From: Acidimicrobiales bacterium
Lineage (GTDB): Bacteria > Actinomycetota > Acidimicrobiia > Acidimicrobiales > Iamiaceae
Direction of reading: 5' to 3'
Assembly (NCBI GenBank): GCA_025463985.1
Contig: JAODBM010000114.1
Span: forward strand, 1 to 64,000
Length of the DNA: 64,000 bases
The notes under the pieces: generated by a model
Databases searched by the model: none
Told to the model about the DNA's origin: nothing
What the model saw: only the letters and a program-made list of their open reading frames with translations
Position numbers and translations under genes: made by a program
Shown here: positions 8,905 through 17,594 of the stretch, piece by piece
How positions within the stretch are numbered: the stretch's first letter is position 1
Layout: the number at the start of each line of letters is the position of its first letter

Positions 8905-9198
8905 CCGGCAAGGCTATAAGCCTTCTTGGTCCACGACAAGGAAGACTTATATGAAGACTTATGGCCGACGGCAACGTGGGGCGCAACATGGACGACGCGT
9001 TGGCCTGCCCAAAAGCCCGCCCACTCGCGCGAGCAACGAGGGCCGAGGAGTTACCTCTCGATCTCTCCTTGCAACTCCAGATGTGGCTTCCGATCCCAAT
9101 GTTCTCGGCGCGGTCAACGGCAAGCCCCGTCTTTTCGGCGATCCGACCCGCTCCCGCCCTGCAACCGAGGTCCGGACAGGGTGCCCAGACGCGAAGAA
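8905..9198. other. Gene-free stretch upstream of the AbiE-like pair
   Basis: No coding region can be supported between the AbiEi-like start and the tRNA-Leu terminator. The left part carries the decamer repeats and the likely promoter of the AbiE-like pair. I see nothing further in the rest. Confidence 0.5.
8916..8962. repeat. Three decamers at the AbiE-like promoter
   Basis: GAAGACTTAT occurs at 8941-8950 and 8953-8962 as direct copies. An inverted copy with one change (ATAAGCCTTC) lies at 8916-8925, inside a small dyad AAGGCT-ATA-AGCCTT (8910-8924). They cover the region where the AbiEi-like promoter must lie, as expected for autorepressor sites. Confidence 0.6.
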
Positions 9199-9217
9199 AC
9201 CCCTGCTCAGCAGGGGT
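9199..9217 (-). terminator. Terminator of tRNA-Leu
   Basis: On the minus strand the hairpin ACCCCTG...CAGGGGT follows the tRNA 3' end by a few bases and is followed by TTTCTT. This is a classical intrinsic terminator. Confidence 0.8.
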
Positions 9218-9221
9218 CTCT

Positions 9222-9308
9222 TGGTGGGCGAGGGGGGACTTGAACCCCCACGTCCTTTCGGACACTGGCACCTGAAGCCAGCGCGTCTGCCAATTCCGCC
9301 ACTCGCCC
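9222..9308 (-). tRNA. tRNA-Leu(CAG)
   Basis: An 87-base class II tRNA. The acceptor arms GGGCGAG/CTCGCCC pair, followed by A73 and an encoded CCA. The anticodon stem CTGGC/GCCAG holds the loop TTCAGGT with anticodon CAG. The long variable arm (TGTCCGAAAGGACGT) and the T-loop TTCAAGT are present. The two toxin-antitoxin-like pairs lie on its 3' side. Confidence 0.96.
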
Positions 9309-9369
9309 GAGTAGCGGAGCGACCCTAGCGCAACAGGCAAATGCCCTCCCACCGGTAACGTGGCCGCCG

Positions 9370-10029
9370 ATGGCGCTCAAGGGGTTCGAACGACGGCTCG
9401 AGCGCATGGTCGAGGGCACGTTTGCTCGCATCTTCAGGTCGGGGCTGCGACCGGTCGAGCTGGGGCGCCGCCTGGTCCGGGAGATGGACGACGGGCGGTC
9501 GGTGGACGTCCGGGGTCGCACGATGGTGCCCAACCATTTCACCGTCGAGCTGGGGGCGGAGGACCTCGAGCGGTTCGCGGAGGTCCGTGAGAGCCTCGAA
9601 CGAGAGCTGGCAGAAGCCGCCCGCGAGCACGCTCGCGACGAGGGCTACGTGTTCATGGGCCCGGTCGAGGTCGAGCTGATCGAGGGTGACGGGCAGCGCA
9701 CGGGGGCGTTCCAGATCACCGGGCGCATGCGGGAGGGGAAAGGCGGGGTCGGCGCGGGCTCGTTGCTGCTGCCGACGGGCGAGCGCATCGCGCTGCGCGA
9801 CGCGACCATCACGATCGGGCGGCGACCGGAGTCCACGCTGGTGCTGGCCGACCCCAACGTCAGCCGCAACCATGCCGAGATCCGACCCCACGGCAACGGG
9901 TGGATCCTGGTGGATCTGGGGTCGACGAACGGCTCGCGGGTCAACGGGGTGCGGGTCTCGTCACAGGAGCTGCAAGAGGGTGACGACATCGCGTTCGGCA
10001 ACACCCACCTGAGCTTCGAGGCTTCCTGA
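9370..10029 (+). CDS. fhaA: FhaA: DUF3662 and FHA domain protein
   Basis: A 219-residue protein with an N-terminal DUF3662 domain (about 1-110, GFERRLERMVEG...) and a C-terminal FHA domain (about 140-215) with the phosphothreonine-binding signatures IGRRPES, VSRNHAEI and STNGSRVNG. In mycobacteria FhaA binds phosphorylated MviN and adjusts peptidoglycan precursor export. It is shorter than the mycobacterial protein, lacking the long low-complexity linker. It heads the growth cluster. A TAACGT box lies 8 bases before the ATG and there is no ribosome binding site, pointing to leaderless translation. Confidence 0.93.
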   Translation: MALKGFERRLERMVEGTFARIFRSGLRPVELGRRLVREMDDGRSVDVRGRTMVPNHFTVELGAEDLERFAEVRESLERELAEAAREHARDEGYVFMGPVEVELIEGDGQRTGAFQITGRMREGKGGVGAGSLLLPTGERIALRDATITIGRRPESTLVLADPNVSRNHAEIRPHGNGWILVDLGSTNGSRVNGVRVSSQELQEGDDIAFGNTHLSFEAS

Positions 10030-10103
10030 CGACCGGCTGGGTCGCTCGGCGCCTGCTCCGTGAGGGGAAGCGGGCAACGGGTGACCGATAGGCTCCCGCC
10101 CGC

Positions 10104-10562
10104 ATGTCTGAGCAGCTGCTCACCATCCTCAAGCTCTGCCTCCTGGTCTTGCTGTACCTGTTCTTCCTGCGCGTCCTCCGGGCGGTGTGGGCCGAGCTGC
10201 GAGCGCCCAAGAAGGTCGAGCAGCGACCCCAGAAGGCCAAGCGGGAGGCCCGCAAGGTCCAACGCAAGGCCGCCACACCGGCCCAGCTGGCCGTGATCGA
10301 GCCGCCCGCGCAGAAGGGCCGCACGTACAGCCTGAGCGACGAGGTCACGGTCGGTCGGGCCGCGGGCTGCCAGGTGACGCTGGACGACACGTACGCGTCG
10401 CAGATCCACGCCCGCCTGTTCCTGCGCGAGGGCCAGACGTTCGTCGAGGACCTCGGTTCGACCAACGGCACCTACCTGAACCGCAAGAAGGTGCAGGGGC
10501 CGATGGTCATGCAGCGCGGCGACCGGCTGCAGATCGGCAACACCGTGATGGAGCTCGTGTGA
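10104..10562 (+). CDS. fhaB: FhaB/FipA-like membrane FHA protein
   Basis: A 152-residue protein with one N-terminal membrane helix (about 7-28), a Lys/Arg-rich juxtamembrane segment, and an FHA domain (about 70-150: VGRAAGCQV, SQIHARLF, STNGTYLN). FhaB links Ser/Thr phosphorylation with division and elongation proteins in mycobacteria. A TAGGCT -10 box lies 9 bases before the ATG. Its stop overlaps the pstP start by 4 bases (GTGA). Confidence 0.92.
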   Translation: MSEQLLTILKLCLLVLLYLFFLRVLRAVWAELRAPKKVEQRPQKAKREARKVQRKAATPAQLAVIEPPAQKGRTYSLSDEVTVGRAAGCQVTLDDTYASQIHARLFLREGQTFVEDLGSTNGTYLNRKKVQGPMVMQRGDRLQIGNTVMELV

Positions 10563-11890
10563 CCACCTTCCACGTCGGTAGCGCGTCCGACCCGGGACGC
10601 GTGCGCTCCGTCAACGAGGACGCCAAGCTCGTCGACGACCACCTGTACGCGGTCGCCGACGGCATGGGCGGCCACCGCGCCGGCGAGGTCGCCTCCGCGT
10701 TGGCGGTCGAGATCCTGCGGACCGAGGCCACCGACCCGACCCTTGAGTCGTTGAAGCAGGGCGTGCGGCTGGCCAACCGCGCCATCTTCGAGAAGGCCGG
10801 CTCGGACGTGAACCTCCACGGGATGGGCACGACGCTGTGCGCCATCCGGCTGGTCGACGGCCCCGACGGCGAGGAGGTCGCCTGGGTCAACGTCGGCGAC
10901 TCGCGCGTCTACTTATTCCGAGCCGGCGAGCTCATCCAGCTGAGCGCGGACCACAGCCTGGTCGAGGACCTCGTGCGGGACGGGCAGCTGAGCCCCGAGG
11001 ACGCCAAGGTCCACCCGCAGCGCAACATCATCACCCGCGCGCTCGGCATCGACATCGACGTCGAGGTGGACGGCAACACCGTGATCCCGGTCAAGGGCGA
11101 CCGCTTCCTGCTCTGCAGCGACGGGTTGTTCAACGAGGTCGACGAGAACCGCATCGCCGGCGTGCTCCGCCGGCTCGACGACCCCGACGAGGCGGCGGCC
11201 GAGCTGATCCGGCTGGCCAACGAGCACGGCGGGCGCGACAACATCACGGCCGTGGTCGCGGTCGTGACCGACGACGGGGGTGCGGCGGCGGCGGCCTCGG
11301 CGGCCCTGGGCGGCACCACCGCGCTCACCGCGCGGCCCGAGCCGACGACCGCGCCACCCGATACCGGCGGCGGCGAGGCCTTGGCCGGCCGGCACAGCAG
11401 CCTCCCGGTGGCGCCCGACGACTTCGCCAGCGACACCCATGACCTCTACCGCGACCTCGATCGAGCCCGCGGCGGCCACTTCACTTGGCGGGTGGTCGCC
11501 TTCCTCTTCGCCCTGCTGCTCGTGGTGGCGGCCGCCGGCGGGGCGGTCGGCTGGTACGCCCGCCACACGTACTACGTCGGGGTCGCCGACCAGGAGGTCA
11601 CGATCTTCAAGGGGCGGCCCGGCGGCGTGCTCTGGTTCAAGCCCACGGTCGAGCAGCGCACCGGCATCAAGGTGATGGCGGTGCCCGCGGGGCGCCGGCC
11701 CGAGATCACCAAGGGCAAAGACGCGGCGTCGATCGCAGACGCGCGGCGCTACGTCGTGAACCTGAAGCAGGAGATCGACGCGACCTCCACCACGACCACC
11801 ACCCGGCCGGCGACGACCACCACCGCGCCGCGGCCGACCACGACGGCCAAGCCCGGTGCGGTCACGACCAAGCCTCCTGGGGCGCCGTGA
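10559..11890 (+). CDS. pstP: PP2C-type Ser/Thr protein phosphatase PstP
   Basis: A 443-residue membrane phosphatase that reverses PknB-type phosphorylation. The PP2C domain occupies about 1-240, with metal-site motifs NEDA, VADGMGGH, VGDSR, CSDGLFN and GGRDNIT. A membrane helix lies near 311-331, then an outer domain and a Thr/Pro-rich tail. The GTG start at 10559 is set by overlap with the fhaB stop and the immediate onset of the domain; the open frame further upstream is not coding. The stop overlaps the rodA start (GTGA). Confidence 0.94.
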   Translation: MTTFHVGSASDPGRVRSVNEDAKLVDDHLYAVADGMGGHRAGEVASALAVEILRTEATDPTLESLKQGVRLANRAIFEKAGSDVNLHGMGTTLCAIRLVDGPDGEEVAWVNVGDSRVYLFRAGELIQLSADHSLVEDLVRDGQLSPEDAKVHPQRNIITRALGIDIDVEVDGNTVIPVKGDRFLLCSDGLFNEVDENRIAGVLRRLDDPDEAAAELIRLANEHGGRDNITAVVAVVTDDGGAAAAASAALGGTTALTARPEPTTAPPDTGGGEALAGRHSSLPVAPDDFASDTHDLYRDLDRARGGHFTWRVVAFLFALLLVVAAAGGAVGWYARHTYYVGVADQEVTIFKGRPGGVLWFKPTVEQRTGIKVMAVPAGRRPEITKGKDAASIADARRYVVNLKQEIDATSTTTTTRPATTTTAPRPTTTAKPGAVTTKPPGAP

Positions 11891-13203
11891 TCGGTCGCCT
11901 GCGCCGCAACGCTGAACTGGGCCTCATCGTCCTGGCCGTCGCCATCACCGGCGGCGCCTACACGCTGGCCAGTCTCGGGACGACCGCCTCGGTCCCCGGC
12001 AACATCGGCCCGTTCGTGGGGATCGTCGCCGGGCTGCTCCTCGTGGCGCACCTGGCCGTGCGGCGTCTCGCCCCCGACGCCGACGGGTTGCTGCTGGCCC
12101 TCGCCGCCCTGCTCAACGGCATCGGCTACGTCTTCATCGCCCGCTTGCGCCCCAGCCTCGCCGGCTTGCAGGCGACCTGGACTGCGGTCGGCATCGTCGC
12201 GTTCGTGGTCACGCTTCTCGTGGTGCGCCGGATCCGCGACCTCGAGCGATACCGCTACACGTTCGCGTTCATCGGCCTGGGACTGCTCGTCCTGCCGCTC
12301 GTGCCCGGGCTCGGCACCGCGATCAACGGCTCGCGCATCTGGATCCGCCTCGGCGCCTTCAGCACGCAGCCGGGCGAGTTCGCCAAGATCGCCCTGGCCC
12401 TCTTCTTCGCCTCCTACCTGGTGGAGAAGCGCGAGCTGTTGAGCATGGCGACCTGGCCCCGGTTCCGTCCCCTGCTGCCCGACCCGAAGCACCTCGGCCC
12501 AGTGATGATCGCCTGGGGCATGGCGATCGTGGTGATGACGGCAGAGAAGGACCTCGGGTCGTCGCTGCTGTTCTTCGCCCTCTTCCTGGTGATGCTCTGG
12601 GTCGCCACCGCCCGCGGCGCCTACATGGGGGTGGGCACGGTGCTGTTCGGGGTCGCGGCCTACGGGGCCTACAAGGCGTTCGCCCACGTGCAGGAGCGGG
12701 TGACCACCTGGATCGATCCCTGGTCGCATCCGGATCAGGGCTACCAGGTCATCCAGAGCTGGTACGCCCTGGCGTGGGGCGGCGTGGCCGGGACCGGCCC
12801 CGGCCTGGGCAACCCCGACAAGATCCCGGTCGTCTACAACGACTTCATCTTCGCGGCCATCGGTGAAGAGCTCGGGCTGCTCGGGGCGACCGCCGTCCTG
12901 GTGGCGTTCCTGCTGTTCGTCGGCTCCGGCTTGCGGATCGCCCTGCACGCGGACTCGTCGTTCGAGAAGCTCCTGGCCACCGGGCTGACCGCGCTCATCG
13001 GCATCCAGAGCTTCATCATCATCGCCGGGGTCACGCGGCTGCTGCCGCTGACGGGCGTGGCCTTGCCGTTCGTCTCCTACGGCGGCTCGTCGCTGATCGC
13101 GAACTACATCCTCCTCGCCCTGCTGCTGCGGGTCTCCGACGACAGCACGCGCAAGTCCCGCGAGAAGGCCGCCGCCCCGGGCGCCGTGGCGGCGATGAGC
13201 TGA
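11887..13203 (+). CDS. rodA: RodA/FtsW-family peptidoglycan glycosyltransferase
   Basis: A 438-residue SEDS protein that polymerises lipid II with a partner transpeptidase. It has about ten to twelve membrane segments. Family signatures include NGSRIWIRLG, QPGEFAKIA, EKDLGSSLLFF, YNDFIFAAIGEELG and the terminal LPFVSYGGSS. The GTG at 11887 overlaps the pstP stop. The next gene, pbpA, overlaps by one base, so the pair is likely co-translated and acts as the elongation synthase. Confidence 0.95.
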   Translation: MIGRLRRNAELGLIVLAVAITGGAYTLASLGTTASVPGNIGPFVGIVAGLLLVAHLAVRRLAPDADGLLLALAALLNGIGYVFIARLRPSLAGLQATWTAVGIVAFVVTLLVVRRIRDLERYRYTFAFIGLGLLVLPLVPGLGTAINGSRIWIRLGAFSTQPGEFAKIALALFFASYLVEKRELLSMATWPRFRPLLPDPKHLGPVMIAWGMAIVVMTAEKDLGSSLLFFALFLVMLWVATARGAYMGVGTVLFGVAAYGAYKAFAHVQERVTTWIDPWSHPDQGYQVIQSWYALAWGGVAGTGPGLGNPDKIPVVYNDFIFAAIGEELGLLGATAVLVAFLLFVGSGLRIALHADSSFEKLLATGLTALIGIQSFIIIAGVTRLLPLTGVALPFVSYGGSSLIANYILLALLLRVSDDSTRKSREKAAAPGAVAAMS

Positions 13204-14714
13204 TGGACGGCCAGATCCGCAAGCTTGGGCTGTTCCTCATCATCTGCTTCCTCGCGCTCTTCGCCCAGCTCAACTACATCCAGGTCTTCCGGTCCAAGGA
13301 CCTCAGCCACAAGCCCACCAACACCCGCGCCGTCGAGGCGTCGTACAGCCGCCAGCGCGGCACGATCACCACGGCGGACGGCGTGGTGATCGCCCGCTCG
13401 GTGCCCTCGAAGGACCGCTACAAGTTCCAGCGCGTGTATCCCGAGAAGGAGCTGTTCGGGCACATCACGGGCTACTTCAGCTACATCCTCGGGCCGCGGG
13501 CCACCGGACTCGAAGCGCAGTACAACGACGAGCTGTCCGGCCGGACCACCAAGCAGCGGCTCCGCTCGGTGTCCGACCTGTTCGTGAAGCACGACCGCAC
13601 CGGGCGGGTCACGCTCACGATCCGCAAGGACCTGCAGCTCGTGGCCAAGCAGCAGCTGGCCGGGCGCAAGGGCTCGGTCGTCGCGCTCGACCCCAAGACC
13701 GGCGCCATCCTCGCGCTGTACAGCTATCCGGACTTCGACCCGAACGCGCTGTCCAGCCACCCGGTCGTGAGTGGCTCGCAGGTCGACCCCGCCGTCAAGA
13801 TCAAGGGGCTGCTCGACGCCAGCAAGGACAAGCCCCTGCTGGCCCGGACCTACCAGGACACGTTCTTCCCGGGCTCGACGTTCAAGGTGGTCACCGCCTC
13901 GACCGGTGTCCAGACCGGCACCGTCAGGGTCGACCAGCCCAGCTACCCCGTGCTGACCAGCTACCACCCGCCGGCCACCGGCACCTATCAGCTGCGCAAC
14001 TTTGGCGGCGAGTCGTGCGGCGGCACGCTGTTCCAGATCCTCGCCAAGTCGTGCAACTCGGCGTTCGCACAGATGGGCGTCGAGAACATCGGCGGTCCCA
14101 ACATGGTGGCCGGAGCGCGCGCCTTCGGGTTCGACGAGAAGCCGCCCATCGACCTGCCGGGCGCCGTCGCGTCACAGTTCCCGCTCGACTTCACCCGCAA
14201 CAACGGCAAGCTGGCTCAGGCCTCGATCGGTCAGAACGACGTGTCCGCGACCCCCCTGCAGATGGCGCTCGTCGCGGCCACGATCGCCAACCAGGGCCGC
14301 ACGATGCAGCCGCACCTGCTCGACGTGATCCGCGACGGCGAGGCGCAGCTGGTCACGAAGAACACCCCGAGCGTGTGGAAGACCCCCATCAGCCCGCAGA
14401 CCGCAGACGTGATCAAGCAGGCCATGCTCGGCGTGGTCGCCAACGGCACCGCGACCGGCCTGCAGCTGGCCGGGTTCGAGGTGGGCGGCAAGACCGGCAC
14501 GGCCGAGCTCGGCACCAACCCGCCGCTGTCGCACACGTGGATCATCGGGTTCGCGGGCCCGGCCGGTGATCCCAAGATCGCGTTCGCGGTGATCGTCGAG
14601 CGACAGCCGGGCATCAGCGAGTCGACCGGCGGCCGGGTGGCCGCGCCGATCGCCAAGGCCCTCATCCAAGCGGCCCTGAACCCCCCCACGAACAACCAAG
14701 GAGGCGGAGGCTGA
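13203..14714 (+). CDS. pbpA: Class B penicillin-binding protein PbpA
   Basis: A 503-residue D,D-transpeptidase with an N-terminal membrane anchor (8-28) and a dimerisation/linker domain. The penicillin-binding domain carries the three active-site motifs: S225-T-F-K228, S283-C-N285 and K430-T-G. It cross-links peptidoglycan made by the adjacent RodA. The length matches mycobacterial PbpA. The ATG overlaps the rodA stop. Confidence 0.95.
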   Translation: MDGQIRKLGLFLIICFLALFAQLNYIQVFRSKDLSHKPTNTRAVEASYSRQRGTITTADGVVIARSVPSKDRYKFQRVYPEKELFGHITGYFSYILGPRATGLEAQYNDELSGRTTKQRLRSVSDLFVKHDRTGRVTLTIRKDLQLVAKQQLAGRKGSVVALDPKTGAILALYSYPDFDPNALSSHPVVSGSQVDPAVKIKGLLDASKDKPLLARTYQDTFFPGSTFKVVTASTGVQTGTVRVDQPSYPVLTSYHPPATGTYQLRNFGGESCGGTLFQILAKSCNSAFAQMGVENIGGPNMVAGARAFGFDEKPPIDLPGAVASQFPLDFTRNNGKLAQASIGQNDVSATPLQMALVAATIANQGRTMQPHLLDVIRDGEAQLVTKNTPSVWKTPISPQTADVIKQAMLGVVANGTATGLQLAGFEVGGKTGTAELGTNPPLSHTWIIGFAGPAGDPKIAFAVIVERQPGISESTGGRVAAPIAKALIQAALNPPTNNQGGGG

Positions 14715-14734
14715 CGGGAGCTTCGGCCGTCACG

Positions 14735-14755
14735 GCCCCCGCCTGACCCGGGGGC
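14735..14755 (+). terminator. Weak hairpin between pbpA and pknB
   Basis: GCCCCC (14735-14740) and GGGGGC (14750-14755) can pair around a 9-base loop. No T-run follows, so it may only attenuate transcription before the separate pknB promoter. Confidence 0.35.
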
Positions 14756-14786
14756 TGATCAGGGTCGTCCCGTAGTCTGGATCCAC

Positions 14787-16430
14787 ATGTCCAACGAGGA
14801 ACAGGTCGTGCTCAACGGCCGATACGAGCTGCATCGTCGCATCGGGCGTGGCGGCATGGCCGAGGTCTACCTCGCGCGTGACCAACTGCTCGACCGTTCT
14901 GTCGCCATCAAGATCCTGTTCCCCGAGTTCGCGACCGACCCCTCATTCGTCGCGCGGTTCCGCCGTGAGGCGCAGGCCGCGGCCAACCTGAACCACCCGA
15001 ACATCGTCGGCGTCTACGACTGGGGTGCCGAGCGCGGCACCTACTACATCGTCATGGAGTACGTCGACGGGCGCAGCCTGTCGGAGATCCTGCGGGCCGA
15101 GGGCCCGTTGCACCCGCAGCGTGCGGCAGACGTGGTGGCCGACGTGGCGGGAGCGCTCGGGTTCGCCCACCGCAACGGCGTGGTCCACCGCGACGTGAAG
15201 CCCGGCAACGTGCTGATCACGACCACCGGCCAGGTCAAGGTCGCCGACTTCGGCATCGCCCGGGCCATCACCGCCAGCTCGGAGGAGAACCTCACCCAGA
15301 CCGGCTCGGTGATGGGCACGGCCACCTACTTCTCGCCCGAGCAGGCGCAAGGCAAGCCGGTCGACCCCCGCAGCGACCTCTACTCGCTCGGGGTCGTGCT
15401 CTACGAGATCGCGTCCGGCAAGCCGCCGTTCTCGGGCGACAGTCCCGTCGCCATCGCCTACAAGCACGTGCAAGAGCCGGTGCCGTCGCTGCGCGAGCTG
15501 AACCCGTCGATCCCCGAGCCCTACGAGGCCATCACCCGCAAGGCGCTCGCGAAGAACCCCGCCAACCGCTACCAGACGGCCGACGAGATGCGCGCCGACC
15601 TGCACCGGTTCCGCGATGGCCGCACGGTCGAGGCCGAGGGAGTGCTGGCCGCGCCCCTGCCGTTGGACGACCCGGCCACCGTCGTCGGCCGCACGGTCGC
15701 GGCCCGACCGGTGCCCGGGCCGGCGGTTGCCCGCGACGACGAGCCGGCACGCCGCACCGGATGGTTCTTCGTGGCCATCCTCGTGCTGCTCGCCCTGCTC
15801 GGTGCCGGCCTCTACGCGTTCGGTCGCACCCTCGGCATCTTCAACAGCAAGGCGCAGAAGGTCGGCGTGCCGCTGGTGATCGGTGAGACGTTCGACACGG
15901 CCAACGCGCAGCTCACGCAGATGGGCTTCAAGGTCCAACGGATCGACCGGGAGGATGCGACCCACCCGGAGAACCAGGTCGTCGACCAGGACCCGAAGGC
16001 GCAGCAGCAGGTCTCCAAGGGTTCGACGGTCAAGCTCGTGGTGGCCACCAAGGTCGGCAACGCCAACCTGCCCGATGTCGGCGGGTTCCTCGCGGCCGAC
16101 GCCGCCAAGAAGATCCAGGACGCCGGCTTCGGGCCGCCCAAGAGCACCCTCGCGAACAGCGACACGGTGCCCGCCGGCTCGGTCATCCGCACCGATCCCG
16201 CCGGTGGTCCCACGACGTCGTATCCGAAGGACACCGTCGTGACGATGGTCGTGTCCATGGGCCCGGCGCCGACCACGACCACCCAGGCGACCACCACCAC
16301 GCAGGCCACGACGACCACCTCGACCACGACCACGACGCGGCCCGCCACCACCACGACGCGGCCGACCACCACCACGACCACGCCGGCCACCACCACCAGC
16401 CAACCGACGACCACGACCACGGCCCCGTAG
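14787..16430 (+). CDS. pknB: PASTA-domain Ser/Thr protein kinase PknB
   Basis: A 547-residue sensor kinase controlling cell-wall growth. The kinase domain (about 12-275) shows GRGGMAEVY, the catalytic HRDVKPGN and DFGIARA. A membrane helix lies near 328-350. Outside are two PASTA repeats (about 357-490) that bind muropeptides or lipid II, then a Thr-rich tail of some 45 residues. Mycobacterial PknB has four PASTA repeats; two is unusual. A TAGTCT box 8 bases before the ATG suggests a leaderless message with its own promoter. No pknA gene is present. Confidence 0.96.
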   Translation: MSNEEQVVLNGRYELHRRIGRGGMAEVYLARDQLLDRSVAIKILFPEFATDPSFVARFRREAQAAANLNHPNIVGVYDWGAERGTYYIVMEYVDGRSLSEILRAEGPLHPQRAADVVADVAGALGFAHRNGVVHRDVKPGNVLITTTGQVKVADFGIARAITASSEENLTQTGSVMGTATYFSPEQAQGKPVDPRSDLYSLGVVLYEIASGKPPFSGDSPVAIAYKHVQEPVPSLRELNPSIPEPYEAITRKALAKNPANRYQTADEMRADLHRFRDGRTVEAEGVLAAPLPLDDPATVVGRTVAARPVPGPAVARDDEPARRTGWFFVAILVLLALLGAGLYAFGRTLGIFNSKAQKVGVPLVIGETFDTANAQLTQMGFKVQRIDREDATHPENQVVDQDPKAQQQVSKGSTVKLVVATKVGNANLPDVGGFLAADAAKKIQDAGFGPPKSTLANSDTVPAGSVIRTDPAGGPTTSYPKDTVVTMVVSMGPAPTTTTQATTTTQATTTTSTTTTTRPATTTTRPTTTTTTPATTTSQPTTTTTAP

Positions 16431-16444
16431 GGCCAGCTGCCCGG

Positions 16445-17041
16445 TCAGCGAGCGGCGAGGCCGGCGCTGACCTGCGCGAGGAAGTTGCCCACGAGGGCGT
16501 GACCGCCGACCGTGAGGATCGACTCGGGGTGGAACTGCACGCCCTCGACCTGGTGCTGGCGGTGGCGCAATCCCATGATCAGGCCGTCGTCGGTCTCGGC
16601 AGTGATCTCGAGCTCGGTGGGGATCGACGAGCGCTCGACGATCAGGGAGTGGTAGCGGGTGGCCTCGAGGGGCTGCGGCAGCCCCGCGAACACGCCGGTG
16701 CCGGTGTGGCGGATGAGCGACGTCTTGCCGTGCATGATCTCGGGCGCACGCACCACGCGCCCGCCGAACACCTGGCCGATGCACTGCAGGCCCAGGCACA
16801 CGCCGAGGAGGGGTCTGCGGCCGGCCATGTGGGCGATCACCGCGTTGCTGATGCCGGCATCGTCGGGCGTGCCGGGACCCGGCGAGATCAGCACGCCGTC
16901 GGGGTCGAGTCGGTCGAGATCGGCCAGCGTCAGGGCGTCGTGGCGCAGGACGATCGGCTCCGCCCCCTGCTCACCCAGGTACTGGACGAGGTTGTAGACG
17001 AACGAGTCGTAGTTGTCGATCACGAGCACCCGGGGACCCAT
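16445..17041 (-). CDS. trpG: Anthranilate/aminodeoxychorismate synthase glutaminase subunit
   Basis: A 198-residue class I glutamine amidotransferase. Triad: C82 (LGVCLGLQ), H171 and E173 (FHPES). It releases ammonia from glutamine for anthranilate or 4-amino-4-deoxychorismate synthesis. Location between pknB and crgA is that of mycobacterial trpG/pabA. Whether it serves tryptophan, folate or both cannot be told. A TACCCT box lies 7 bases before the ATG, back-to-back with the crgA promoter. Confidence 0.94.
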   Translation of the reverse strand: MGPRVLVIDNYDSFVYNLVQYLGEQGAEPIVLRHDALTLADLDRLDPDGVLISPGPGTPDDAGISNAVIAHMAGRRPLLGVCLGLQCIGQVFGGRVVRAPEIMHGKTSLIRHTGTGVFAGLPQPLEATRYHSLIVERSSIPTELEITAETDDGLIMGLRHRQHQVEGVQFHPESILTVGGHALVGNFLAQVSAGLAAR

Positions 17042-17048
17042 CGACTGG

Positions 17049-17084
17049 AGGGTAGTTCGGGGCGCAGAACTGACCGTCTACTGT
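17049..17084. promoter_or_regulatory. Divergent leaderless promoters of trpG and crgA
   Basis: On the minus strand TACCCT (17049-17054) lies 7 bases from the trpG ATG. On the plus strand TACTGT (17079-17084) lies 7 bases from the crgA ATG. Both spacings put transcription starts at or next to the start codons. Neither gene has a ribosome binding site. Confidence 0.6.
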
Positions 17085-17091
17085 TTCCGGC

Positions 17092-17427
17092 ATGGCGAAC
17101 GAGCCGGCGAACCGCAGAGTCGTCAGCCGCCGGGTCACCAAGGCCGGGGCGTCGCCGGCACCGCGGCCCGCCAAGGGCGCCCATCGGGCCCGCTCCAGCA
17201 CGGCGCGCGAGCAGCCTTCGTCGAAGCGCTACACCCCGCCGGTGACCCGCGCCGACCTGCCCAGCCCCGCGTGGGTGCCCATCTTGATGTTCGGGCTGCT
17301 GATCGCCGGTGCCCTCGTCATCATTCTGAACTATGTCGGCGCGCTCGGCGGCGTGAGCAACGTGAAGCTGGTCATCGGCCTGGGCCTGATCTTGGGCGGC
17401 ATCATCACCGCCACCCAGTACCGCTGA
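17092..17427 (+). CDS. crgA: Cell division protein CrgA
   Basis: A 111-residue protein with a basic, disordered N-terminus and two C-terminal membrane helices (about 62-82 and 88-107), preceded by the family signature RYTPP...SPAWVP. CrgA recruits penicillin-binding proteins and FtsI to the septum and inhibits division in streptomycetes. The neighbourhood (pknB, trpG) is the conserved one. The N-terminal region is longer than in mycobacteria. Confidence 0.92.
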   Translation: MANEPANRRVVSRRVTKAGASPAPRPAKGAHRARSSTAREQPSSKRYTPPVTRADLPSPAWVPILMFGLLIAGALVIILNYVGALGGVSNVKLVIGLGLILGGIITATQYR

Positions 17428-17558
17428 CCCTCTGACCTGCGGTTCCCTGGCGCTCGGGCCGTCGTCGTCCGGTCAGTTGGGTGCTCCTGGGCAGGCCAAC
17501 GCCACACGACCGGGAGATGGCGGGGAAGTTACATGCCTGTGACCCTCCCCAACCTTGT

Positions 17559-17586
17559 CCACATCCTGGGGAAAGTCGGGATGTGG
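17559..17586. terminator. Hairpin between crgA and the convergent membrane protein gene
   Basis: CCACATCC (17559-17566) and GGATGTGG (17579-17586) form perfect 8-bp arms with a 12-base spacer in the 167-base convergent gap. There is no T-run; a bidirectional terminator is the likeliest role. Confidence 0.45.
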
Positions 17587-17594
17587 GGAGCCAG

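Noticed and set aside
11749..12948. Long minus-strand open frame under rodA.
   Set aside because: Its composition is Gly/Asp/Gln-rich with no family signature; rodA is certain on the other strand.
16270..16425. Run of ACC/ACG triplets, considered as a repeat element.
   Set aside because: It is in frame within pknB and encodes the Thr-rich tail.
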